Assembly: GCF_002105755.1 (NCBI RefSeq)
Contig: NZ_CP020821.1
Coordinates: 3,410,001-3,474,000, forward strand
Length of the DNA: 64,000 nucleotides
Direction: 5' to 3'
From: Mycobacterium colombiense CECT 3035
GTDB taxonomy: Bacteria; Actinomycetota; Actinomycetes; Mycobacteriales; Mycobacteriaceae
The notes under the pieces were generated by a model. The model made no database searches, was not told the DNA's origin, and saw nothing but the letters and a program-made list of their open reading frames with translations. Positions within the stretch are counted from its first letter, which is position 1, and each line of letters begins with the position of its first letter. Shown one piece after another: positions 53,819 to 62,706 of the stretch. The translations under genes and the position numbers were made by a program.

Positions 53819-54649
53819 TCAGACCACGCCGCGTAGCGCGTCGGCGCCGAAGGCGGGTTCCAGCATCGCCGAGAAATCCGGCCCGCGACGCAACAGCACC
53901 CCGCCGTCGACGTTGATGATCTGGCCGGTCACGTAGCTGGACGCGTCGCTGAGCAGGAACATCGCCACGTTCGCGATGTCTTCGACCTCGCCGGGCCGGG
54001 GCAGCGGCGTGATGGCGCGGTAGTCGGCGCTCAGCTCGGGCGAATCGAGGATGGGCGCCACCAGCTCGGTGCGGATCAGGCCGGGGCGAATGCTGTTGAC
54101 CCGCACCCACGATGCGCCCAGTTCGTCTGCGGCCAACTGCATCAGGTGGTCCAGCGCCGACTTGCCGACGCCGTAGGCGCCGAACCAGCGGTGGGTGTTG
54201 CTGGCCGCGATCGACGAGATGCCGACGAACGATCCGCCGCCGCCGCGCACCAGCTCGCGCGCGGAATGCTTGAGCACGTACATGGTTCCGTTGACGTTGA
54301 GGTCGATGGTCCGCCGCCACAACTCCGAGTCGATCTGGGTGATCGGTCCGATGGTCTCCGATCCGCCCGCGCAGTGCACCACGCCGTGCAGCCGGCCATG
54401 CCAGGCCGTCACGGCGTCGACGGCGCGCGCCGCCTCCTCTTCGTTGGTGATGTCGGCGGGCTCGTAACGAATGGAGCCGTCGCCGGGGAGGGCTTCGATC
54501 TCCTTGACGGCCGCCGCGAGGCGATCGGCGTTGCGGCCGACGATCATGACGGAGGCGCCGGCCGCCACCAGCCCGGCGGCCACGCCCTTACCGATCCCGC
54601 TGCCGCCGCCGGTGATCAGATAGGTCCGGTCTTCGAACGAAAGCTGCAC
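53819..54649 (-). CDS. Short-chain dehydrogenase/reductase (possibly Rv3485c-like)
   Basis: A 276-residue SDR. YLITGGGSGIGKGVA is the cofactor site, IVGRNADRL suggests NADP, HCAGG replaces NNAG, and Tyr159-GVG-Lys163 is catalytic. The end VTGQIINVDGGVLLRRG is typical. GTG 54649 has AAGGGG 6 nt upstream, better than TTG 54664. An exact TNNAACNNGTTNNA box is 18-31 nt upstream, so KstR-type control by sterol intermediates is likely. The crotonase gene precedes it on the same strand. Confidence 0.9.
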   Translation of the reverse strand: MQLSFEDRTYLITGGGSGIGKGVAAGLVAAGASVMIVGRNADRLAAAVKEIEALPGDGSIRYEPADITNEEEAARAVDAVTAWHGRLHGVVHCAGGSETIGPITQIDSELWRRTIDLNVNGTMYVLKHSARELVRGGGGSFVGISSIAASNTHRWFGAYGVGKSALDHLMQLAADELGASWVRVNSIRPGLIRTELVAPILDSPELSADYRAITPLPRPGEVEDIANVAMFLLSDASSYVTGQIINVDGGVLLRRGPDFSAMLEPAFGADALRGVV

Positions 54650-54666
54650 GCGAGGCCCCTTCAAAC

Positions 54667-54680
54667 TGGAACAAGTTCTA
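54667..54680. promoter_or_regulatory. KstR-type operator
   Basis: TGGAACAAGTTCTA fits the published KstR consensus TNNAACNNGTTNNA at every fixed base. KstR is the TetR repressor of the mycobacterial cholesterol regulon, which includes mce4. The site lies directly before the SDR start, in the gap after the crotonase gene. Confidence 0.6.
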
Positions 54681-54750
54681 GCTATAGAAGCATGTCCCCT
54701 CGGGGTGAATATCGCTACCCCCGGTCTCGTTAGGCCCTCGCCGCGCGGCG

Positions 54751-55686
54751 CTACGGCGTGTCGCGGCGCGCCAGCTTCGTCGGCTTCGCGTCACGCCAGT
54801 CCTCGACGTGCGGAGGCTGACCGACCGGCCACCGGTTCTCGTTGAACGCCGCCCAGTGGGCATGCCCCAGCAGGTGCACGTGGAAGGCGTGCCGCAGCGC
54901 CTCGGTGTAACCCATCGCGTCGGAGGCGGCATTGACCGAATCCTTGATGAGCAGCGACGCCATCGTGGGCCGCTCGGCGATGCGTCGCGCGAATTCGAGT
55001 GTCTTTTCCTCTAATTCGTCGACGGGGAAGATTTTCGAGACCATGCCGAGCCGGTGCGCCTCGTCCGCATCGATCGAATCCCCGGTCAGCAGCAGCTCTT
55101 TGGCCTTACGCGGCCCGAATTCCCAAGGGTGGGCGTAGTATTCGACGCCTGGCATACCCAGGCGAACCGCGACCACATCGCTGAACTTCGCATTGTCGGC
55201 CGCGACGATCAGATCGCAGGCCCAGATCAGCATCAACCCGGCCGAGATCGCGTTGCCCTGCACCTGGGCGATCGTGATCTTGCGCAGATCGCGCCAGCGG
55301 CAAGTGTTTTCGAAGAAGTAGTGCCACTCCTGGTGGTACAGCTTCTCCATGATCGGCTCGAGCGTGGCCCCCCGCGAGCGGAAGCTGGGATGCTGGCCCG
55401 GCCCCGGTGCACGCTCGGCCAGCGCCTGCTCGGAACCCAGGTCATGGCCGGCGGAGAAGTTCCTGCCGCGTGCCGCCAGGATCACCACGCGAACCGTGTC
55501 GTCGGCCTCGGCCCGGCCGAACGCCTCGTCGAGTTGGACCAGCAGGCCGCGGCTCTGGGCGTTGTGGGCATCGGGCCGGTTCAGCCAGATCCGGGCGATG
55601 CGGCCCTCGTCGAGGGTTTCGTAGGCCACCAGTTCCGGGGCGTTGGCGTCGGCCGCCCCGGCGTCGGCTTGCTCGGAGACTGTCAT
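54751..55686 (-). CDS. Enoyl-CoA hydratase/isomerase (crotonase) family protein
   Basis: A 311-residue crotonase-fold protein. RIWLNRPDAHNAQS and GRNFSAGHDLGSEQA form the first half, and VQGNAISAGLMLIWACDLIVA the oxyanion-hole region. By alignment to the hydratase pattern GGGCELA, the first catalytic Glu is replaced by Met. The second (QPEI region) reads SDVVAVRLG and is also missing, so a true hydratase is doubtful. ATG 55686 follows GAGG. Acyl-CoA ring or chain cleavage are alternative crotonase reactions. It precedes the KstR-boxed SDR pair. Confidence 0.85.
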   Translation of the reverse strand: MTVSEQADAGAADANAPELVAYETLDEGRIARIWLNRPDAHNAQSRGLLVQLDEAFGRAEADDTVRVVILAARGRNFSAGHDLGSEQALAERAPGPGQHPSFRSRGATLEPIMEKLYHQEWHYFFENTCRWRDLRKITIAQVQGNAISAGLMLIWACDLIVAADNAKFSDVVAVRLGMPGVEYYAHPWEFGPRKAKELLLTGDSIDADEAHRLGMVSKIFPVDELEEKTLEFARRIAERPTMASLLIKDSVNAASDAMGYTEALRHAFHVHLLGHAHWAAFNENRWPVGQPPHVEDWRDAKPTKLARRDTP

Positions 55687-55796
55687 TCCGCCCACCTCGT
55701 TCGTCGTTGAATTGGCCTTGTTTACAGATTACGGCCAGTGTGTAACCGGCTCCGCGCTGGGGTGATCGGCTGCCGCGGCCCGCCGACCGTGCGTTC

Positions 55797-56585
55797 TCAG
55801 CCGGCGGTCTCGGGCCGCCGGCCCAGCGGCAGCAGCCGATGGTCGCGGGTGAACACCAGCCGCACGATGCCCATCGCGACGACCACGGTGGTGGCCGCGA
55901 CCGAACCCAGGATCAAGAACATCACCACGGCCTGCACCAGCACCGCCTGCAAGGGCGGCACGCCGGCGAGGATGAGGCCGGTCATCGCGCCCGGCAGGAA
56001 CACCAGGCCGGTGGCCTTGGTCGTCTCGATCTGCGGAGAGATCGCCGAGCGCAAGGCGATTCGCAGGTACGGCGCCGCGGCCTGCCTCGACGGTTGCCCC
56101 AGCGCAAGGCGGGCCTCGACCTCGTCGCGTTTGTCGCGCAGCTCGTCGACCAACCGCCGGGCCACCAGCACCATGGCGGTCATCGAGTTGCCGATCATCA
56201 TCCCGGCGACCGGCACCAGCGTGCGCCCCTGCAACGGGAACACCCGGAGGCCGAAGATCACCCCCAGCGTCACCACCGCCGCGCCGGCGAAGGCGGCCAC
56301 GGCCAGCGGCGCAAAGCGCGGCACCTCCGGCGCCCTGCGCCGCGCGACGTCCCCGGCGTAGGCCACCATTCCGGCGACCCACGCCCACGACCACCACAGC
56401 GACCGGCCCGGCTCGAACAGCAGCGTCAGCGCACCGCCCACCAGCAGCAGCTGCACCAGCGCGCGGGCCGCGGCCCACGCCAGCTGCCGCTCCAAACCCA
56501 GCCGCCGCCACAGTGAGATCCCGGCCGCGAACGCCACCAGGATCAGCGACGTCGCCAGGCCCACCCAGCCGACTTGACCGTTCAT
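55797..56585 (-). CDS. ABC transporter permease, FetB/UPF0014 type
   Basis: A 262-residue protein with about seven membrane helices. The family motif GMMIGNSMTA is present, as are IETTKATGLVFLPGAMTGLILAG, quoted in part as TKATGLVFLPGAMTG. FetB in E. coli works with FetA in iron export or peroxide resistance. ATG 56585 overlaps the ATPase stop (TGATG). The role in mycobacteria is not established. Confidence 0.87.
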   Translation of the reverse strand: MNGQVGWVGLATSLILVAFAAGISLWRRLGLERQLAWAAARALVQLLLVGGALTLLFEPGRSLWWSWAWVAGMVAYAGDVARRRAPEVPRFAPLAVAAFAGAAVVTLGVIFGLRVFPLQGRTLVPVAGMMIGNSMTAMVLVARRLVDELRDKRDEVEARLALGQPSRQAAAPYLRIALRSAISPQIETTKATGLVFLPGAMTGLILAGVPPLQAVLVQAVVMFLILGSVAATTVVVAMGIVRLVFTRDHRLLPLGRRPETAG

Positions 56586-57295
56586 CACGTCACCGGGCCG
56601 TCGCCGGGCGTCGAGGCGACCGGGCCCAGGCCCAGGCTGCGGCCCGATTCAAGGCGCAGGACCCGGTCGGCGGCCCTTTGCACCTGCGCCGAGTTATGGG
56701 TGACCCAGAGGGCGGGAGTGCCGTCGGCGGCCAGTTCGCGCACCGCGCGCTCGATGGCTTCGGCCGCCTCGGTGTCGACGGCGGAGGTGGGTTCGTCCAG
56801 CAGCAGCACCTTGGGCTGGGCCATCAGGGTGCGGGCCAGGCACACGCGTTGCGCCTCCCCTCCGGAGAGGGCGGCCACGTCGCGGCCCAACCACGATCCG
56901 GTCAGCGCCACGCGGGCCAGCGTTTCGTGCATCCGCGCGTCGGACGCGTCGGGATCGGCGACCCGCAGGTTGTCGGCGACCGTGCCGGGGAACGGCGTCG
57001 GGCGCTGAAAGCACATGCCCACCCGACGGCGCAGCCACAGCGGGTCAAGCCCGGCGATGTCCGACCCGTAGAAGGACGTACGTCCGCTCGTCGGCAGCTC
57101 CAGCCGGTTGCACAGCCGGAGCAGGGTCGATTTGCCCGAGCCCGACGGCCCGAACACCGCGGTCACGCCGTGAGCCGGAATGGCGGCGGTCAGCCCGTCC
57201 AGAGCCCGCACTCCCTGCCGTTCCACGACGACATCGACGAACTCGAACACCACGTCGCCAGCGGCGTCCTGATCGACCACCTGCTCATCCTGCAT
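56585..57295 (-). CDS. ABC transporter ATP-binding protein, FetA type
   Basis: A 236-residue ATPase. The Walker A is FGPSGSGKST, the Q-loop region is GMCFQRPTPFPG, the signature is LSGGEAQRVCLAR, the Walker B is VLLLDEPTSAVD and the H-loop is LWVTHNS. ATG 57295 is preferred to upstream starts. It is translationally coupled to the FetB-like permease and divergent from the otsA operon. Confidence 0.9.
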   Translation of the reverse strand: MQDEQVVDQDAAGDVVFEFVDVVVERQGVRALDGLTAAIPAHGVTAVFGPSGSGKSTLLRLCNRLELPTSGRTSFYGSDIAGLDPLWLRRRVGMCFQRPTPFPGTVADNLRVADPDASDARMHETLARVALTGSWLGRDVAALSGGEAQRVCLARTLMAQPKVLLLDEPTSAVDTEAAEAIERAVRELAADGTPALWVTHNSAQVQRAADRVLRLESGRSLGLGPVASTPGDGPVT

Positions 57296-57417
57296 CACCG
57301 CGGCGGCGGTACATCGCGTCTTCGCGAGCGGCGCGGCGAATCCCTGCAAACCAGCCATAAATGCGGCCGGAGCCCGTTAGCTGGTGAGACGGCCTGCGAC
57401 CGGTCGCGGGCGTCGCC

Positions 57418-57423
57418 TACAGT
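57418..57423 (+). promoter_or_regulatory. -10 box of the 54-aa gene/otsA operon
   Basis: TACAGT, TAAATC, then ATG 57430: the TANNNT-N6-start leaderless layout. Confidence 0.6.
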
Positions 57424-57429
57424 TAAATC

Positions 57430-57594
57430 ATGCCTACGAAATCTGATCCTGGCGAAATCGGCGACGTCGAGCCGGTGGCTGACGACACTGCGAGCCAGGC
57501 CAGGCGGGTCGTCGCGGCGTACGCCAACGACGCCGACGAGTGCCGGGTGTTTCTGTCCATGCTGGGTATCGGGCCGGCGAAACTCGACGCGTAA
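57430..57594 (+). CDS. Small conserved protein in front of otsA (Rv3489-like, 54 aa)
   Basis: The 54-codon product starts MPTKSDPGEIGDVEPV and ends CRVFLSMLGIGPAKLDA. The second half can form helices (ARRVVAAYANDADECRVFL). Length and position match the 54-residue Mtb Rv3489, next to otsA. The stop codon TAA directly abuts the otsA ATG, so translation is coupled. A -10 box 6 nt upstream supports the start. It is easily missed because of its size. Function unknown; a regulator or partner of OtsA is a fair guess. Confidence 0.8.
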   Translation: MPTKSDPGEIGDVEPVADDTASQARRVVAAYANDADECRVFLSMLGIGPAKLDA

Positions 57595-59076
57595 ATGTCT
57601 CCCGGGGGAGGGCGAGGCGCGAAGGCGGCCAAATTCGGCAATTCCGACTTCGTCGTGGTCGCCAATCGGCTGCCGGTCGATCAGGAGCGCCTTCCCGACG
57701 GCACCACCGCGTGGAAACGCAGCCCGGGCGGGCTGGTCACGGCCCTCGAGCCGCTGCTGCGTCGCCAGCGCGGGGCGTGGGTCGGCTGGCCCGGGGTTGT
57801 CGCCGAGAACACCGACCAGGATGACGAGCCCATCGTTCAGGAGGACCTGGAGCTTCGGCCGGTCAGGCTGAGCGCCGACGACGTCGCCGAGTACTACGAG
57901 GGGTTCTCGAACGCCACGCTGTGGCCGCTGTATCACGACGTCATCGTCAAGCCGATCTACCACCGCGAATGGTGGGACCGCTACGTTGCGGTCAACCGCC
58001 GCTTCGCCGAAGCCACCTCCCGCGCCGCCGCAAAAGGCGCGACGGTCTGGGTGCAGGACTACCAGCTGCAGTTGGTGCCCGCGATGCTGCGCGAGTTGCG
58101 GCCCGATCTGACCATCGGTTTCTTCCTGCACATCCCTTTCCCGCCGGTCGAGCTCTTCATGCAGATGCCGTGGCGGACCGAGATCGTCGAGGGCCTGCTC
58201 GGCGCCGACCTGGTTGGCTTCCACCTGGCCGGCGGAGCACAGAACTTCCTGTTCCTGGCCCGACGGCTGATCGGCGCCAACACCTCGCGCGGTGCGGTGG
58301 GAGTGCGGTCGCGGTACGGCGAGGTCGAGCTCGAGTCCCGGGTGGTTCGGGTGGGGGCGTTCCCCATCTCCATCGACTCCAGCTCGCTGGACCAGGCGGC
58401 CCGGCACCGCGACATCAAGCGCCGTGCCCGCGAGATCCGGGCCGAGCTGGGCAACCCCCGCAAGGTGCTGCTCGGCGTCGACCGGCTCGACTACACCAAG
58501 GGCATCGACGTCCGGCTGAAGGCGTTTTCCGAGTTGCTTGCCGAGGGCCGGGTGAAGCGCGACGACACGGTGCTGGTCCAGCTGGCGACGCCCAGCCGGG
58601 AACGGGTGGACAGTTACCAGCAGCTGCGCAACGACATCGAGCGCCAGGTCGGCCACATCAACGGCGAGTACGGCGAAGTCGGGCATCCGGTGGTGCACTA
58701 CCTGCACCGGCCGGTCCCCCGCGACGAGCTCATCGCGTTCTTCGTCGCCGCCGACGTCATGCTGGTCACCCCGCTGCGCGACGGGATGAACCTGGTCGCC
58801 AAGGAGTATGTCGCGTGCCGCAGCGATCTCGGCGGTGCGCTGGTCCTGTCCGAATTCACCGGTGCCGCCGCCGAACTCCGGCAGGCGTATCTGGTCAATC
58901 CGCACGACCTCGAGGGCGTCAAGGACACGATCGAGGCCGCGCTGAACCAATCGGACGAAGACGGTCGGCGCCGGATGCGGTCGCTGCGCCGCCAGGTCCT
59001 CGCGCACGACGTCGACCGCTGGGCGAGGTCGTTCCTCGATGCGCTCGCCGAAGCCCGACCCGGTAACGCCGATTAG
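57595..59076 (+). CDS. otsA: Trehalose-6-phosphate synthase
   Basis: A 493-residue GT20 enzyme that joins a nucleotide-glucose and glucose-6-phosphate. [10 protein letters not shown] is the opening motif and [13 protein letters not shown] the Gly-loop. [11 protein letters not shown] and [11 protein letters not shown] follow, then [11 protein letters not shown] with the phosphate-binding Arg and Lys. The end has [19 protein letters not shown] and LSEFTGAA. All catalytic regions are intact. Trehalose is essential for mycolate transfer and as a protectant in mycobacteria. Confidence 0.96.
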   Translation: MSPGGGRGAKAAKFGNSDFVVVANRLPVDQERLPDGTTAWKRSPGGLVTALEPLLRRQRGAWVGWPGVVAENTDQDDEPIVQEDLELRPVRLSADDVAEYYEGFSNATLWPLYHDVIVKPIYHREWWDRYVAVNRRFAEATSRAAAKGATVWVQDYQLQLVPAMLRELRPDLTIGFFLHIPFPPVELFMQMPWRTEIVEGLLGADLVGFHLAGGAQNFLFLARRLIGANTSRGAVGVRSRYGEVELESRVVRVGAFPISIDSSSLDQAARHRDIKRRAREIRAELGNPRKVLLGVDRLDYTKGIDVRLKAFSELLAEGRVKRDDTVLVQLATPSRERVDSYQQLRNDIERQVGHINGEYGEVGHPVVHYLHRPVPRDELIAFFVAADVMLVTPLRDGMNLVAKEYVACRSDLGGALVLSEFTGAAAELRQAYLVNPHDLEGVKDTIEAALNQSDEDGRRRMRSLRRQVLAHDVDRWARSFLDALAEARPGNAD

Positions 59077-59151
59077 CCCGCGCGGGCACGACCCCATGGT
59101 GCTGGCGCCCCGACGCTGTGATACTCAAAACAGCGTGAAGGGAGGAGTCAG

Positions 59152-59730
59152 ATGAAGCTCCGTCACGGCATCGCCGCGGGCGCCGGCATCTTCACGGCCG
59201 TCGCGGTGGGAATCGCGCTGCAGTCCGGTGAACCGGCCAAGGCGCTCGGCCCACCGGCGGACGGCAACTATTCCTTCAACGAGGCGGGCGTGTCCGGGGT
59301 GACGTGGACCGTCACAGCGATCTGTGATCAGCCGTCGGGCACCCGGAACATGAACGACTACTCCGATCCGATCGTGTTCGCGATGCAATGTGCGCTCAAC
59401 GTCGTGAGTTTTACCGACGAGAAGATCAGCGCGGCGGACAAGCTGCAGAATTTCAGCGGCCGCGCCCGGATGTCCAGCATGCTGTGGACCTTCCAAGTCA
59501 CGAAGGACGACGGCGTGTCGTGTCCTGGCGGCGGCACCGCGCCGTCCACCGAAACCTTCGCGTTCAGCGACGAAACGATGAGCGGCACCCACACCACCAT
59601 TCATGGACCGGTGTGCGGGCTGCAGCCGGAGATGAAGAAGGAACCGTTCTCGCTGTCGCTGATCGGGCCGCCACCCAGCCCGGTGCAGCGTTACCCGTTG
59701 TACTGCAACGGCATTGCGATGTGCTACTGA
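59152..59730 (+). CDS. Secreted protein of unknown function (Rv3491-like)
   Basis: A 192-residue exported protein. The signal is KLRHGIAAGAGIFTAVAVGI, cleaved probably near AKALG. The mature part has cysteines in CDQPSG, QCAL, SCPGG, VCGL, YCNG and MCY, which suggests disulfides. GGAGGAG precedes ATG 59152. It has the same length and place as Mtb Rv3491. It is convergent with the Mce-associated genes. No known domain is seen. Confidence 0.85.
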   Translation: MKLRHGIAAGAGIFTAVAVGIALQSGEPAKALGPPADGNYSFNEAGVSGVTWTVTAICDQPSGTRNMNDYSDPIVFAMQCALNVVSFTDEKISAADKLQNFSGRARMSSMLWTFQVTKDDGVSCPGGGTAPSTETFAFSDETMSGTHTTIHGPVCGLQPEMKKEPFSLSLIGPPPSPVQRYPLYCNGIAMCY

Positions 59731-59745
59731 CGTCGAACGGCGAGG

Positions 59746-60246
59746 CTAGATCGGCGTGATGTAGGCGATCAGCCACTGCTTGCCGACCTTCTTGAAGTCG
59801 ACCCGCAACCGGCTGCCGTCATACAGCGGCTGACGTGACTTGTCGGTCACGGTGCGGTTCATGAAGACCATCACCGACGCCGATTCACGCTTGGCCGACA
59901 TCACCCCCACGCCAACGACATTGGCCTGCACGACTACTTCGCGTTTCTTGGCCTCGGGGATGATCTGGTTGTTGGCGCTCTTCTGGAACTCCGCGCGGTA
60001 GTCCGGGGTCAACAGCGGATACGCCGCCGACAAGCTCCGTTCGACCGTTTGGTAGTCGTACGCGAAGACCTCGGGAATCTCCTTGGCGGCCTTGGCGGGC
60101 AACACCGCGCGCGCTTCCTGCTCGCCGCGGGTCTGCACCCGGTCCCAGTACATCCACCCCGCCACCGCGGACAACCCGACGAACGCGACGGCAACGAGGT
60201 AACCCGCGACGATCAGCAGCCAGCGCCGCCATCGCAGCCGACCCAT
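59746..60246 (-). CDS. Mce-associated membrane protein (Rv3492c-like)
   Basis: A 166-residue protein with one N-terminal helix (WLLIVAGYLVAVAFVGLSAV) and an extracytoplasmic alpha+beta domain of the VirB8-like Mce-associated fold (YQTVERSLSAAYPLLTPDYR ... VQANVVGVGVMSA). It is the last gene of the mce4 operon. Such Mam proteins stabilise the Mce complex that imports sterols. It follows the other Mam gene directly (stop and start abut). Confidence 0.9.
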   Translation of the reverse strand: MGRLRWRRWLLIVAGYLVAVAFVGLSAVAGWMYWDRVQTRGEQEARAVLPAKAAKEIPEVFAYDYQTVERSLSAAYPLLTPDYRAEFQKSANNQIIPEAKKREVVVQANVVGVGVMSAKRESASVMVFMNRTVTDKSRQPLYDGSRLRVDFKKVGKQWLIAYITPI

Positions 60247-60966
60247 CTAGTTGCCCCCGTCTGGATATTTCAGGTCGTAGCCGCTCATCTTGCCTGCGTC
60301 GTCTTCGTGCACGATGACGCGCAGCCGGTAGGGCATGGACGGCTTGTTCACCCCGTCGATGTCGGCGACCGTGACGCGCACCGAGACGAGCACCGACGCG
60401 TTATCGGTAACGGCGTCAACGCCTTCCAACGCGGCGCCGTTGATGACGGCCTCCGACGTCGCGTTGGTGGAGCGAAAGAGAGCCTTGAGGTTCTCGGCGT
60501 TGTTGTTGGCGCCGAGCATGCCGCGCAGCGGGCCGCTGGTGCCGTTGATGAACCGGTTCACGCTTTCGTCGATGTTGTCCTGCTTGTAGCTGAACATGTT
60601 GACCACGGTCTGGGTGGCGGTGTCGACGAAACGCTGATCGCGTGCCTGCGCCGCGGTGGCGTGGCGCTGCTGGACAAGCAGCGCCACCACACCACCGGCC
60701 AGCGCCCCGACCGCCATCAGTGCCGCGGCGAAGGAGATCCACGCGACCAGGGTGCGGTGCGGCTGCCGTCGCGGCGGCGGCTTGATGGACTTGAGCGTCT
60801 TGACCGGTTTCGACGGCTGCTTGGACCCGGCCGGCGCCTCGGTCCGCACCGTGACGTCCTGCGCCGGCTCGCGCTTGGCCGGGCCCGCCGCGCGCGACGC
60901 GCGTCGACGAACCCGCGGCGTGGTCTTTGGTTCGTCTGCCACGGCAGGGTCCATTACGCGGTCCAT
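60247..60966 (-). CDS. Mce-associated membrane protein (Rv3493c-like)
   Basis: A 239-residue protein. A basic, Pro-rich cytoplasmic tail of about 70 residues is followed by one membrane helix (LVAWISFAAALMAVGALAGG) and a VirB8-like outer domain (FVDTATQTVVNMFSYKQDN). Its ATG overlaps the mce4F stop (TAATG). A second ATG five codons in is also possible. It belongs to the mce4 operon. Confidence 0.9.
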   Translation of the reverse strand: MDRVMDPAVADEPKTTPRVRRRASRAAGPAKREPAQDVTVRTEAPAGSKQPSKPVKTLKSIKPPPRRQPHRTLVAWISFAAALMAVGALAGGVVALLVQQRHATAAQARDQRFVDTATQTVVNMFSYKQDNIDESVNRFINGTSGPLRGMLGANNNAENLKALFRSTNATSEAVINGAALEGVDAVTDNASVLVSVRVTVADIDGVNKPSMPYRLRVIVHEDDAGKMSGYDLKYPDGGN

Positions 60967-62693
60967 TACATCGGCCTTGGATCAAGCATGAGGTCCACCC
61001 AGTTCTCGGCGCCGGAGGTACCGGTGGCGCCGGCCGCGAAGATACCAGTGCCACCGGCCGGATCGACAAACGCGCCGGTCTTCTCGTCGTAGGTCGCATA
61101 GGCCGGGGGCCCGCTGGCCTGCGGCTGCCCGCCGGGCGGCGGACCCCACGGCTTCTCCGGCCCCGGACCCGCCGGCGGCGGGTTGATGCCCAACGGCGGT
61201 GCCGGCGGCGGCAGCCACTTCGGGTAGGGGAGCTGCGGCGGCACCGGGGGGACCCCGGGCGGCTGCCACGACGTGAACGGCGGCGGCGGCCCGTTGTCAT
61301 TGGGCGGCGGCGGGTCGAAGGCCGGCTGCTTGTTCGGTAACGGCCCCGGACCTGGCGCCACGCCCGGCGGCGGCGGCCCGACGATCGGTGTGCCCGGATC
61401 GGGTTCGGCGCCCGGCGGGATATACGGAAACTTGTTGGGCGGCAACACGTTCAAGCCATTGGTCATCGGGGTGTCGTAGGGCACCGGCGGGCCGCGCCAC
61501 GGGTTGCGGCCGATCGGCACGTAGCCCTTGGGATCGCGACACAGCTGGATCGTCGGCGCGCGCTTGCCCGGGAATTCCTGGCACGGATAGTTGCGCGCGC
61601 CGCGCACGGTGCTCGGATCGTTCTGCGCGGTCTTGCAGTACATGTCCTTCGGCAGCTCGCGCACCGTCTCGTCGGCCGGGGTGCGCATCAAGGGTGGCGG
61701 CAGGAAGCCGACGGCGCAGGGCGGCGGGTCGTTGAGGTCGAGCTTGAAGTCCAGCTTTCCGCCTTCGTCGAGGGGGGGACCGCCCGCCATCGTGATGATT
61801 GCGGCGAACAGCGCCGGCAGGACGACCAGCAGCTGCTCGATCGACTTGTGGTAGATCACGCCGACCCGGCCCAGGTTGGCCAGGCTGGCGGCCAACGCCG
61901 GGAACGAGGGGCGGATGCCGGAGAACGCGGTGCTGGCCTCGTCGGTGGCGCCGGGGGCGGTCGCCAGCGTGTCGCGAAGCTGCGGGTCGGCCTGACGCAC
62001 CTCGGAGGTGAACCGCGCCAGTCCGTCGGACAGCGACTTGATGTCGCCGCCCGCGCGGATCTGGGCCTGCAGGAACGGCCCGGCCTGATCGATCAACTGC
62101 GAGACTTGCGGATAGTTGGCGTTGGCCTCGTCCACCAGCAGCCGGGCCGACTCGTACAGCCGGGCCATCTCCGGACCGGAACCGTTGGCCGCGATGAAGG
62201 TCTCGTGCAGCAGCTCGCGCAGCCGGGTGTCGCCCAGGCTGTTGACCAAGGTTTCCGAGCGCTTCAACAGATCGGCGACGTCCTGGCCGATCCGGGTGTT
62301 CTGCCGCTCGATGCGAGATCCGTTCACCAGCTTGCTCGTTGCCGGTGAGCTCGGGGGCACCAGGTCGATGTACTGCTCGCCCACCGCCGACACGCTCTTG
62401 ACGGTCGCGGTCACGTTCGACGGGATGGCGGTGCCGCTGTTCAGCCGCATGTCGGCGATGACGCCGTTGGGGCTCAGGCCCACCGACTCCACGCGGCCGA
62501 CGGCCACGCCGCGGTAGGTGACGTTGGCGTTCTTGTACAGGCCGCCGCCGGCGACGAAATCGGCGCTCACGCCGTAGGTTCCGATACCGAACGTCGCGGG
62601 CAACCGCAGGTAGAAGATCGCCATCACGGTCAGCGTGATGACGGTGATCACCGCGAAGATCGCCAGCTGGATCTTGGTCAGTCTGTCGTGCAT
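60966..62693 (-). CDS. mce4F: Mce-family protein Mce4F
   Basis: A 575-residue cell-envelope protein. An N-terminal anchor (IFAVITVITLTVMAIFYL) is followed by the MCE/MlaD domain (YGVSADFVAGGGLYKNANVT ... GVAVGRVESVGLSPNGV) and a helical region. A long Pro/Gly-rich tail from about residue 440 ends near the Mam gene. The Mce4 proteins form a tunnel for cholesterol import. ATG 62693 is used because the anchor begins right after; it is 13 nt behind mce4E. Confidence 0.94.
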   Translation of the reverse strand: MHDRLTKIQLAIFAVITVITLTVMAIFYLRLPATFGIGTYGVSADFVAGGGLYKNANVTYRGVAVGRVESVGLSPNGVIADMRLNSGTAIPSNVTATVKSVSAVGEQYIDLVPPSSPATSKLVNGSRIERQNTRIGQDVADLLKRSETLVNSLGDTRLRELLHETFIAANGSGPEMARLYESARLLVDEANANYPQVSQLIDQAGPFLQAQIRAGGDIKSLSDGLARFTSEVRQADPQLRDTLATAPGATDEASTAFSGIRPSFPALAASLANLGRVGVIYHKSIEQLLVVLPALFAAIITMAGGPPLDEGGKLDFKLDLNDPPPCAVGFLPPPLMRTPADETVRELPKDMYCKTAQNDPSTVRGARNYPCQEFPGKRAPTIQLCRDPKGYVPIGRNPWRGPPVPYDTPMTNGLNVLPPNKFPYIPPGAEPDPGTPIVGPPPPGVAPGPGPLPNKQPAFDPPPPNDNGPPPPFTSWQPPGVPPVPPQLPYPKWLPPPAPPLGINPPPAGPGPEKPWGPPPGGQPQASGPPAYATYDEKTGAFVDPAGGTGIFAAGATGTSGAENWVDLMLDPRPM

Positions 62694-62706
62694 CTGCGCC
62701 CGCCCC

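Noticed and set aside
57295..59097. A 600-codon open frame on the minus strand opposite otsA
   Set aside because: It is His/Asp/Arg/Gly-rich with no domain and mirrors the codon pattern of otsA, a common artefact in GC-rich DNA.
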